From Azolla caroliniana (lineage: Eukaryota > Polypodiophyta), in the NCBI GenBank assembly GCA_043228905.1, contig JBHGNT010000004.1, forward strand, positions 19,406,001-19,470,000: DNA of 64,000 bases. The letters run 5' to 3'. A program made the translations under genes and the position numbers. A model generated the notes under the pieces. It was not told the DNA's origin. It saw only the letters and a program-made list of their open reading frames with translations, and did no database searches. Each line of letters starts with the position of its first letter. Positions within the stretch are counted from its first letter, which is position 1. Positions 55,778 through 64,000 of this stretch are shown here, piece by piece.

Positions 55778-56694
55778 TGTTGACTATACGGTCATGACAA
55801 GGAGTGCGAAATGGTCGATCATCGGTGGGGAGAGGCCTAGATGTGAGAGAGGTTTCGGGTTTCGGGGTTTCGGGTTTAGGAATTAGGGTTTAGGGATTTA
55901 AGGATTAAAGAGTAGGTTTTAGGGGTTTAGGGTTTTAGGGATTAGGGCTGTTGACCATATGGTCATGACATGGAGTGCGGAATGGTAGATCGTCAATGGG
56001 TAGAGGAAAGAGAAAACAGGGTTCACGATTAAGCATAAGAGGGGATGAAGTGTAAATAACCACCAAGAACAATTTGAGCGCACCCAAATCGTTTAACACT
56101 CTTGGTGTAAGTGAAGCATAATGAGAGATAGAGGAAGGGGAGAGAGATGAGGGATTAATCACTAACATTAAAACTAGAAATAAGTTAAAACATAACCATT
56201 ATTAAGCTAAATAGTCTAGATGAGAGAGAGGGAGAGATTAAGAAGGAGACTAATTTTTATTAAGAAAAAGGAAAAATTACAATACCATGGGTAATGGTCA
56301 TGAGCAAACTAGTTTCGCCCCCTACGGGCCTCATCAGTGCTAAAATGACCATTCGGGGTGGATAGGTTTACATAAGGAGTTTTCGGAAATGCTTTAGAGA
56401 AATGGCAATGGGGAGTGGGGGTGTGCTTATGGATGTGATTGAAAGGGGGAAGATTTGGAGAAGAAGGAAAAGGATTTTATGGGCTTCGATGTGATAAGGG
56501 GAAGGTTTTGGTATTAGGAAAATGAGGTTATATTGTTAAAGGAGGGATAAGAAGAAAAGGGAGAGTTTAGGATATAAAATGTAAAAAGAGAGGAAATATA
56601 AGGCGCATTAAGAAAGAGGGGGAAACAAGGATTATGTGAGATGATGAGAAGGGAAGGAGAGAGAGAGAGAGAGAGAGATAGAAAGGAAAAACGC
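55778..56694. repeat. Repeat X, copy 2
   Basis: It starts TGTTGACTATACGG within a satellite unit and ends GGAAAAACGC after a GA run; satellite sequence resumes at once. It contains a telomere-like tract and, at about 55949, a second copy of its own start with the palindrome GACCATATGGTC. No gene is supported. Confidence 0.75.
55853..55946. repeat. Interstitial telomere-like tract
   Basis: Degenerate TTTAGGG and TTTCGGG repeats, the plant telomere type. Repeated at 59040-59133 in the next X copy. Confidence 0.7.
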
Positions 56695-57020
56695 TTTTTG
56701 CTGAAATTAAATTCTTATGCTTCTCGATATTTGCTACCAACTTTCTATCTCAAATCCATCGGGATTCGAAGTATCTTTACATGTTGATATAGACTCACTT
56801 TTTGTGTGGTTGCTGGGATTCGAGCCCAAGTCTCCACGGCCACAACGTGGAATTCTAACCACTAAACTACAACCACCGAGTTTGTGTTGCCAAATTGGAA
56901 ATAAGTCTTCACAACCGCACTAGGGAGTTGTAACCACTAAGTACTGAATTCCTATGCATAAATTCATAGCTACACTCTATATAATATATTAGGCCAGTTT
57001 CCATAAAGGCATCCATAAAT
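56695..57020. repeat. tRNA-His satellite, partial unit
   Basis: Resumes with TTTTTGCTGAAATTAAATTC after repeat X and ends at the duplication breakpoint. Confidence 0.8.
56805..56876 (-). tRNA. tRNA-His(GUG)-like, copy 16
   Basis: Acceptor and anticodon arms intact; one wobble in the T-stem. The adjoining triplet is CAA, so CCA is not encoded here. Confidence 0.7.
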
Positions 57021-57533
57021 ATACTAATATAACTTTCGGGATATTTACAAATGTAGCCACAATGGGCTAACATAGACATATCTACATATATGTCCCTTCA
57101 TTCGGTGAGAGGTTTTCGCCGGGCCTGCGTCTTCCAGTTCTCACCGAGTCTTCTTTGTGGGGTACTCCTCATCCGGTTCTCACCGGGTCTTCCTTGCCAT
57201 GTACTCATCATTCGGTTCTCAGAGGGTCTTCCATTGCTGGGTACTCATATCCCATTCGGAGGGACCAAAATTCTAAAACTTAAAGTGATTGCCCTATGTC
57301 ATATTTATAGTAATATGAACTTAGGGCTATTTACAACTATAGCATTAATGGGCTTACTCAAGACATATTTACAAATCTGTCTTCTCTTCCGGTTCTCACC
57401 GGGTCCACCGATCCGGTTTCCAGATCAATTCCGGTTCTCACCGAGTTTCCTTTGGTTTTCGGATCACTTCTAGTTCTCACTGGGTACTCTTTATTCATCA
57501 CCGGATCCCATCCGGAGTGACCGATTTCCCAAC
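57021..57533 (-). repeat. Partial copia LTR
   Basis: Matches 54009-54480, ending TTTCCCAACA. The rest of the LTR is absent because the duplication breakpoint cuts it. Confidence 0.82.
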
Positions 57534-57904
57534 ATCAATCTACACATTCAATACGTAATATGCATCAAGGCCCTCTGAATAATTCATGTACACATTCGAT
57601 ACGTAATAGGCGTCAAGGCACTCCACTAACATTGTATAATGTCAAGGTCATTGTTTCTCGAGCTTACGTTTCCATCACCATAACGTGGACTTCTAACCAC
57701 TAAAGTACAACCACAAAATGGTCTTAAATTGAAAACAATCTTGGTTGGGACGAACATTTGATAGGAACCTTTGTTGGGGATGGTTGGTCGTAGTTCTTTG
57801 CTCAAATTAAAGTGTTATGCTCCTCGGTATTTGCAACCAACTTCCTATCTCAAATCCATCTGGATTCGAAGCACCTTTACAGGTTGATATAAACTTAGTT
57901 TTGG

Positions 57905-57976
57905 TGTGGTTGTTGGGATTCGAGCCCAGGTCTCCACGGCCACAACGTGGAATTTTAACCATTAAACTACAACCAC
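57905..57976 (-). tRNA. tRNA-His(GUG)-like, copy 17
   Basis: Acceptor and anticodon stems intact, CCA encoded. Changes in the D arm (TTTTAACCATTAAAC on the plus strand) and one T-stem mismatch. Confidence 0.65.
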
Positions 57977-58768
57977 ACAGTTTGTGTTGCTAAACTGGAA
58001 CTAACTCTTCAAAACCGCAACATGGAGCTGTAACCACTAAGTACTGACTTTCCATGTTGCATGCATAAATTCATAGCTAAGCTCTATATAACATATTAGG
58101 CAAGTCTCCTAAAGGCATCCAGAAATATGGAGTTCTAATGACTACGAGTTCACTTCCTATGTGGCGTGAATAAATTAATGTGAAGAATCTATATGACATA
58201 TGAGGCAAGTTTTGATAAAGCCATGGAGCTGTAACCACTAAGTACTGACTTTCCATGTTGCATGCATAAATTCATAGCTAAGCTCTATATAACATATTAG
58301 GCAAGTCTCCTAAAGGCATCCAGAAATATGGAGTTCTAATCACTAAGAGTTCACTTCCTATGTGGCGTGAATAAATTAATGTGAAGAATCTATATGACAT
58401 ATGAGGCAAGTTTTGATAAAGCCATGGACAAATTCATGTGCACATTCTATATGAAATAGGAGCCAAGATTGCACTCTTGACAATATTGTGCAATGTGGAA
58501 AATGAAAACCAATCTCTAATTTTAACCACTAAGTCAAATTTTTTGCTCAAATGAATTATTATGGTTTTTATTTGCAAACATAAATCAATGTACACATTCG
58601 ATACGTAATATATGTCAACGCCCTCCGATAAGAATGTATAATGTCAAGCTTATTGTTATTCAAGCTTAGGTCTACATGACCAGAACGTGGACTTCTAACC
58701 ACTAAAGTACAACCACAAAATTCTCTTAAATTGAAAACAATCTTGGTTGGGAAGAACATTTGACAAAA

Positions 58769-58840
58769 ACCTTTGTTGGGGATTCGAGCCCAGGTCTCCA
58801 CGGCCACAACGTGGAATTCTAACCACTAAACTACAACCAC
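58769..58840 (-). pseudogene. tRNA-His-like, copy 18, 3' acceptor lost
   Basis: 5' acceptor, D, anticodon and most of the T arm are intact, but the 3' acceptor strand is replaced by another part of the unit (deletion of about 110 bases). Confidence 0.65.
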
Positions 58841-58964
58841 CGAGTTTGTGTTGCCAAATTGGAACTAACTCGTCACACCCGCAACATGGAGTTGTTACCA
58901 CTATGTACAGACTTTCCATATTTCATGCATAAATTCATAGATATACTCTATATAACATATTCGG

Positions 58965-59875
58965 TGTTGACTATACGGTCATGACAAGGAGTGCGAAATG
59001 GTTGATCATCGGTGGGGAGAGGCCTAGATGCGAGAGAGGTTTCGGGTTTCGGGGTTTCGGGTTTAGGAATTAGGGTTTAGGGATTTAAGGATTAAAGAGT
59101 AGGATTTAGGTGTTTAGGGTTTTAGGGATTAGGGTTGTAGACCATATGGTCGTCACAATGAGTGCGGAATGGTAGATCGTCAATGGGTAGAGGAAAGAGA
59201 AAACAGGGTTCACGATTAAGCATAAGAGGAGATGAAGTGTAAATAACCACCAAGAACAATTTGAGCGCACCCAAATCGTTTAACACACTTGGTGTAAGTG
59301 AAGCATAATGAGAGATAGAGGAAGGGGAGAGAGACGAGGGATTAATCACTAACATTAAAACTAGAAATAAGTTAAAACATAACCATTATTAAGCTAAATA
59401 GTCTAGATGAGAGAGAGGGAGAGATTAAGAAGGAGACTAATTTTTATTAAGAAAAAGGAAAAGTTACAATACCATGGGTAATGGTCATGAGCAAACTAGT
59501 TTCGCCCCCTACGGGCCTCATCAGTGCTAAAATGACCATTCGGGGTGGATAGGTTTACATAAGGAGTTTTCGGAAAGGCTTTAGAGAAATGGCAATGGGG
59601 AGTGGGGGTGTGCTTATGGATGTGATTGAAAGGGGGAAGATTTGGAGAAGAAGGAAAAGGATTTTATGGGCTTTGATGTGATAAGGGGAAGGTTTTGGTA
59701 TTAGGAAAATGAGGTTATATTGTAAAAGGAGGGATAAGAAGAAAAGGGAGAGTTTAGGATATAAAATGTAAAAAGAGAGGAAATATAAGGCGCATTAAGA
59801 AAGAGGGGGAAACAAGGATTATGTGAGATGATGAGAAGGGAAGGAGAGAGAGAGAGAGAGGGAAACGAAAAACGC
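58965..59875. repeat. Repeat X, copy 3
   Basis: Nearly identical to copy 2 from TGTTGACTATACGG to GAAAAACGC. It is followed by LINE sequence. Confidence 0.75.
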
Positions 59876-60078
59876 GATGACGTTTCAAGAATAGTGTTGA
59901 ATCATGTTTCTGATTTAACTTTGTCCTCAAAACTCCGTTTTTTATGATTTTTGGCTTGTTTTGAAGCTGATTCAGAGGTCTTTCGAATGACTATTAAGTT
60001 GTTACGTTTGGCTTTCATTACAAGAACCTACAAAAAAAGTGTCATCGTCTCAAATTAGTTCTCTCAATCTCTATTAGG

Positions 60079-61053
60079 ATGGCTGACACAACAACAGGAA
60101 GTGAGTTGATAATTGTTGATGGATGTGGTAGTGATGATGGTTATGAAAATTACAAGAGGCAAAAGTTTATTGATGCTACAAAACATGAGAAAACATCATA
60201 TGCTGTTATTCTTGGTGGGAAAGATGTTATTGGAGATGATTATGATATGGATAGTCGTTGTGATTTTGTTAAGGCTTTGCTTTTTGATTTTATGGAAAAA
60301 AATAAGAAAGATGCTAAAGATTGTGTGGAGGAGGATGTTGTCGAGGTGGTGATGGAGACCAACTCTATGTTAGGAACTTTTGACAAGTTCTATGATCGTG
60401 GTGTTATTTTGTATTTCACTAGCAAACTTCCTTTGGTATCATGGATTAAGCAGTGGTTGAATTCATTCATAATGCCTAATTGTGTTGAGGATGTGTATGT
60501 GGCTCCAAGAGGTTTCTATGATGTAGTTTTTCAATCGTCAGAACACCGTACAACTTTGATGACAAAGATACCAATCTTCTTTTATAGAATATTAGTGCAT
60601 GTGATGGAATGGGTTCTAGTGGTGGATTATAAAGATTTATTAAAGCAACAATGTCCAATTTGGGTGACTGTTGATTGTGGTAACTCATTCTTTTGGGATT
60701 TACTACTAGGATTGATGTCCCAAATTGGTAAAGTTTTGGTTTCTCCTCATGTTAATTCGTTGAACAAATGTAGATTTTGCATGTTATGGGATACAAGTTG
60801 TAAACTTCCAGGATGGTTGAGTGTCGATACATCTCGATTTGGTCGATTTCGTTTTAAGCTTCAATGGGAAAATTTTGAAGGACACTGTTTTAAATGTGGT
60901 AAATTGGGGCATTTTATGGCTGAATGCCAATATCATGGTGAACTATGCCTAGAAAATAATGTCAAAGGGAAAAATAAAGAAGATGTTGAGAACGATATTG
61001 TCTCAATGGTTGATATGGTCATGGATGAGGGAACATCTCATGGGTTAGAGTGA
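60079..61053 (+). pseudogene. LINE ORF1 (gag-like, zinc knuckle)
   Basis: A 324-codon frame. The middle (residues about 75-235) looks like the DUF4283-type domain of plant L1 ORF1 (MLGTFDKFYDRGVILYF, SWIKQWLNSFIM). It ends with a zinc knuckle CFKCGKLGHFMAEC (residues about 275-288), a CX2CX4HX4C motif that binds RNA. A TGA at 61051-61053 cuts the frame; the same frame stays open to 61197. A second piece with ORF1-like sequence (YATLEQLVSTFMNTLAQKEE) lies at 61420-61508 in another frame. Confidence 0.82.
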
Positions 61054-61504
61054 GATCCTAAAGTTCATGGTCATGTTAGAGGTGTTGGGAAGGAGAATGG
61101 AGTATGTAATAATGATGGCCCAAATGTTGAAGATGGAGAGTGGCATCAAGTGAAGCATAAGATAAAAGGGAAGGGTGTTGCCATACAAAGGGAATAAAAA
61201 AAACTTATGGTACGCCAATACCAAAAGATAATTTGAGGTTGAAGGAGGGGTTTAAGAAAAATCCTTGGTAGAAACAAGTGTGAAATTAGAGATTGTCCAA
61301 CCAATTATAATTTGATTCTTCAGGAAGGGTGGTACGACCTCAATTAAATCAAGGACTTCGTTCTCGTGGAGCTAGACAACAAAACCCTAATATTGGTGGA
61401 GGGCATGTAGTACACACAAATCCTTATGCAACTCTTGAACAACTAGTTAGTACATTCATGAATACACTTGCTCAAAAAGAGGAAATTCTTACCAAAGGTA
61501 TTAA
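61054..61504 (+). pseudogene. LINE ORF1 C-terminal remains
   Basis: Two frames carry the rest of ORF1. The last codons end in TGA at 61506-61508, overlapping the ATG of the endonuclease frame at 61505. Confidence 0.6.
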
Positions 61505-62408
61505 ATGAAAGTGGTATCATGGAATGTGAGAGGGGCATCTTCTCCTCATAAGAAATATATATTATGGAAAACTTTATTTGATAAAGATTGGGATGTTTTA
61601 TGTGCAGTTCAACATAAGTGTCATGATTTAGCAGGATCTGTTTTACATTTGCGTGGATATTCCGCATATTATGAAGGACAGTTATCACATCATTACTCAG
61701 GGTTTGTCATAATCATTGGTGATTCGTTTTGTGCACATATAGTCTATAATGATCCATATGGACGTTTTTTGGTGATGGAAGTCAAGTATTTTGAGGATTT
61801 GATATGGTTGGTAGAAATCTATGCACCCAATAATGCTAATCAACGCATTGAGTTATGGTCTTCAATGTATCCACGGTTATCAGTGGGACGTGTTGGTTTG
61901 TTAATGGGTGATTTTAATGTGTGTTGATGCTTCACAATCTACTTCACGATTCTCATTGATGGATTCTCCTGAGCAAGAAGTTTGGGACAAACTGGCATCA
62001 AAGGTTTTGAAGTTGGATGTATGGAAATGGTTGCATCAAGATGAGGTTGGGTTTACATTTCAGTCTATGCAATACAAGGAAACATGGAGTAGGTTATATA
62101 GAATGTATGTTGTGCATGATGAGTCCTTTTTGCCAAAGATGCTTAATATGTCAATTATGCAAGAGGTTGTGACATCAGATCATTTTCCCATATGTTTTGA
62201 GTTTAATAAACATGGGGTAGATATGTACAAAACATTGCTTCAACGAGTCCCTTTGAGGTTCAATTCTTCTTTATTATTACATTCTTTATTTGATGCCTAT
62301 ATGCAACAAATTTTTGGCATGTTTTCAGAACAAGTTATTTCAAAAGGATGGCATGCATGGGATACAACACTACAGAACATCAATACATCATATGTATGGT
62401 ATGACTAA
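61505..62408 (+). pseudogene. LINE ORF2 endonuclease (APE type)
   Basis: Starts MKVVSWNVRGASSPHKK, the canonical N-terminus of plant L1 endonuclease. Where the family has a QE pair the sequence is CAVQHKCHD, so the catalytic Glu appears replaced by His. YAPNN and LLMGDFNV follow. A +1 shift near 61920 moves the frame to 61908-62408, which holds the last motif TSDHFPICFEF. The endonuclease is therefore broken twice. Confidence 0.85.
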
Positions 62409-62925
62409 TGCTAAAAGACATAAGAAATTGATTGATAAGTTTTCATATATTCTTACGCGGTGCAATGTACTATTGATGAATAATCCACATGATGAAGAGA
62501 TTTTGGATGTTCAAGTTCAAGTACAGGACATTGTGAAGAATTTGTCTTGGCAAAGTTATTAACAGGCAAGCCTACGTCAATTAAAGGAGGGATTTATAGA
62601 TAATCAATCACAAACTCATATGTTTTTTCAAGAATTAAGACCACCATATGCTCGTCCAAATGTGGTACGAATTAAGATAGGGGATGACATTGTTGTAGAC
62701 CTAGTCAGGGTTTTTGAGTTATGTATTACTCATTTTAAGAATTTGATTGGGCTAGAGTTGATTATTAATGAGGATGTCTTGAAAGCACGACAAAGAGTTT
62801 TATAATGTAATTGGGAGTGTCGTGAATACAAATATTTGTCAAGAATTGGATGTTGATTTTGAAGTAGTTGAGGTGGAAAAGGTATTGTTACACCTTCCAA
62901 ATGGTAAAAGCCCTAGCATTGGCAG
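62409..62925 (+). pseudogene. LINE ORF2 linker to start of RT
   Basis: The frame from 62290 to 62805 has one TAA at about 62560 and encodes the segment between endonuclease and RT (AKRHKKLIDKFSYILTRCNV, MFFQELRPPYARPN). After a shift the RT entry motif LPNGKSP is readable at about 62893-62913. It is followed within a few bases by the LADD box that should lie well over 100 residues further on. Confidence 0.75.
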
Positions 62926-63400
62926 ATGATTCTTTTATGTTTTTTACAAGCCTCAAAAGAAAATCTTAAAAGGAGTATGCAAGTTTGGGATCAATTTGTT
63001 TTGGCTTCCGGGTTGTATATAAATTGGAGGAAGTCTCGCCTTATTTCTTGTACGGAGAGTGATTTGGAATGTTTGGGATGGCAAGGGTCAGTGATTACAC
63101 GAGGTTCAATTTATCGACATTTGGGTTATCCATTGGGCATTGATGTTACAAATGTTCCATTGATTGATTGGATTGGTGGTAAATTGAGGGACAAGTTTAT
63201 GTATTGGAAGTACTTATCAGACATTTGGCAAGTACTTATGAGACATTTGGCAAGTTTTAACCCGTTGTTGTTTGAGACCTCAACAATGGGTTTTTTCTCA
63301 ATAAATTCAAAATGGATCCAATGATGAGATGGAGATATTGTTCCAATTTTTACGTTATAGGGCCTACAACACAATTGGAATATGCGTAATGCTTTCATGT
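62926..63400 (+). pseudogene. LINE ORF2 distal RT part
   Basis: A 132-codon frame starting just after the LADD box, with FLQASKENLKRSMQVW, LASGLYINWRKSRLISC, and YRHLGYPLGIDV. This is the thumb-side RT sequence of plant L1 elements. A 22-base tandem repeat (TACTTATCAGACATTTGGCAAG and a near copy, around 63210-63255) disrupts the end. Confidence 0.82.
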
Positions 63401-64000
63401 TTGATAATAGACATGGGGTGAAAGCCTACATAACAAAATAGGTAAACCATGGGTGAGGGTAGAACATACAAAAAAGGGACATCAAGGTTGGGAAAAAAAT
63501 CAACTAAAAGGAAAAGTTAAGGTTTTAGGGTTTAGGTTAGCTCTAATAAAAATGTGGGAGAAAGGTATGAGTGAAAATAAGAAGTAGGGGAAAGTAGTGG
63601 AGTGTTAGGGTTGAAAATAGAAGAAAATAGGGTAGGCGTAGGGTTGAGAATAGGTGAAAGTATGGGAGGGGTAGGTCTAAAAGTATGAAAATTCTAACAA
63701 GAGTGAGTGCATATGCGGATGACAAACATAGCACCGTGATTGGGGATATAGTTTAGGGTTATAGATACAAAATGAAGAAAGCGCCAGTTATCGAATGTAG
63801 TCCCAGCCATATACAATAAAAGAGAGATAAGAATGGAAAATGCATCACTACGTAATATAGTCCCATGCTTACAACATAATGATGTGCAAAAGGTAAGGTA
63901 GGGTGTTGAGAGCTTGTTATGTGAGAGGATAAGAGAGACAAGCCGATGACACCATTGCAATGCCACGTAACGTTTTGTGGGCTCGATGGTTGACGATGCT
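63401..64000. other. Unassigned sequence
   Basis: AT-rich. A short TTTTAGGGTTTAGG motif near 63513-63530 and GTAGGGTTGAGAATAG-type imperfect repeats near 63610-63680 are visible. I see no gene. Confidence 0.5.

Larger units (their letters stand above)
57534..58964. repeat. tRNA-His satellite units, with internal 202-bp duplication
   Basis: Units continue after the partial LTR. A 202-bp stretch beginning CATGGAGCTGTAACCACTAA occurs at about 58020 and again at about 58222, with very few differences. Confidence 0.82.
54009..59875. repeat. Tandem duplication of about 3.1 kb
   Basis: Copy 1 (54009-57020) and copy 2 (57021-59875) each hold, in order, part of the copia LTR, tRNA-His satellite units and repeat X. 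Offsets between matching landmarks are 3012, 3053 and 3187 bp, so indels have accumulated. The left breakpoint of copy 2 lies within a satellite unit at a shared ATA. Confidence 0.8.
59876..63400 (+). mobile_element. L1-type LINE, decayed
   Basis: Non-LTR retrotransposon with ORF1 (gag-like, CCHC), ORF2 endonuclease and the distal RT region on the plus strand. About 200 bases of leader precede ORF1. The RT core is deleted and several frames are broken. The 3' end, tail and target duplication are not clear. Confidence 0.85.

Noticed and set aside
8048-58932. Many small open frames of 60-90 codons with LLGFEPRSPRPQ or VVRIPRCGRGDLGSNP, on both strands
   Set aside because: They are translations of the tRNA-His gene and its flanks in the satellite units and repeat only because the DNA repeats.
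55853-59133. Possible chromosome end
   Set aside because: The TTTAGGG-like tracts are short, degenerate and flanked by repeats on both sides, so they are interstitial.

Overview
The window is repeat-dense plant nuclear DNA with no conventional host protein-coding gene that I can support. The evidence for a land plant is the mix of families: Ty3-type LTR retrotransposons with and without chromodomains, a Ty1/copia element primed by initiator tRNA-Met, an L1-type LINE, TTTAGGG-like telomere motifs, GA microsatellites and eukaryotic tRNA-His(GUG) sequences. The species cannot be named; the scale of nesting suggests a large genome.

The substrate is a tandem array of units of roughly 0.9 kb. Each unit carries a tRNA-His(GUG)-like gene on the minus strand. 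I count 18 copies, from intact to badly decayed, at 6795-15259, 47597-50040, 54481-55777, 56695-57020 and 57534-58964. A partial unit without the tRNA lies at 3590-3872.

One 32.3-kb retrotransposon nest (15260-47596) splits the array. The array resumes in phase on the far side, next to a near-perfect target duplication (TGGAA/TGGAT). The outermost element is a Ty3 element without a chromodomain, with decayed gag-pol at 21798-27527 and a long extra coding region behind pol (33108-33591 continuing at 44864-47343). Several elements are nested in it. A minus-strand chromovirus (A, 15447-21477) sits in its 5' LTR and itself holds a solo copia LTR (16955-17685). A gag-only non-autonomous element lies at 27667-32994. 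A second minus-strand chromovirus (B, 33592-44858) interrupts the extra coding region with a perfect TGTGT duplication. A second chromodomain-less element (C, about 38640-44505) is embedded in B and has a gag-pol frame broken by a single stop.

Left of the array lie Ty3 fragments: the 3' end of a B-family element (1-2615), and A-like and other pieces (2616-6640) separated by an unclassified repeat X (3873-4620). Right of it come a truncated minus-strand copia element (50041-54480), a tandem duplication of about 3.1 kb carrying partial copia LTR, tRNA-His units and repeat X (54009-59875), and a decayed LINE (59880-63400).

The most interesting signals are the tRNA-His satellite, the long unrecognised extra coding region of the outer element, the gag-only element, and tRNA-like segments at the ends of unrelated LTRs.
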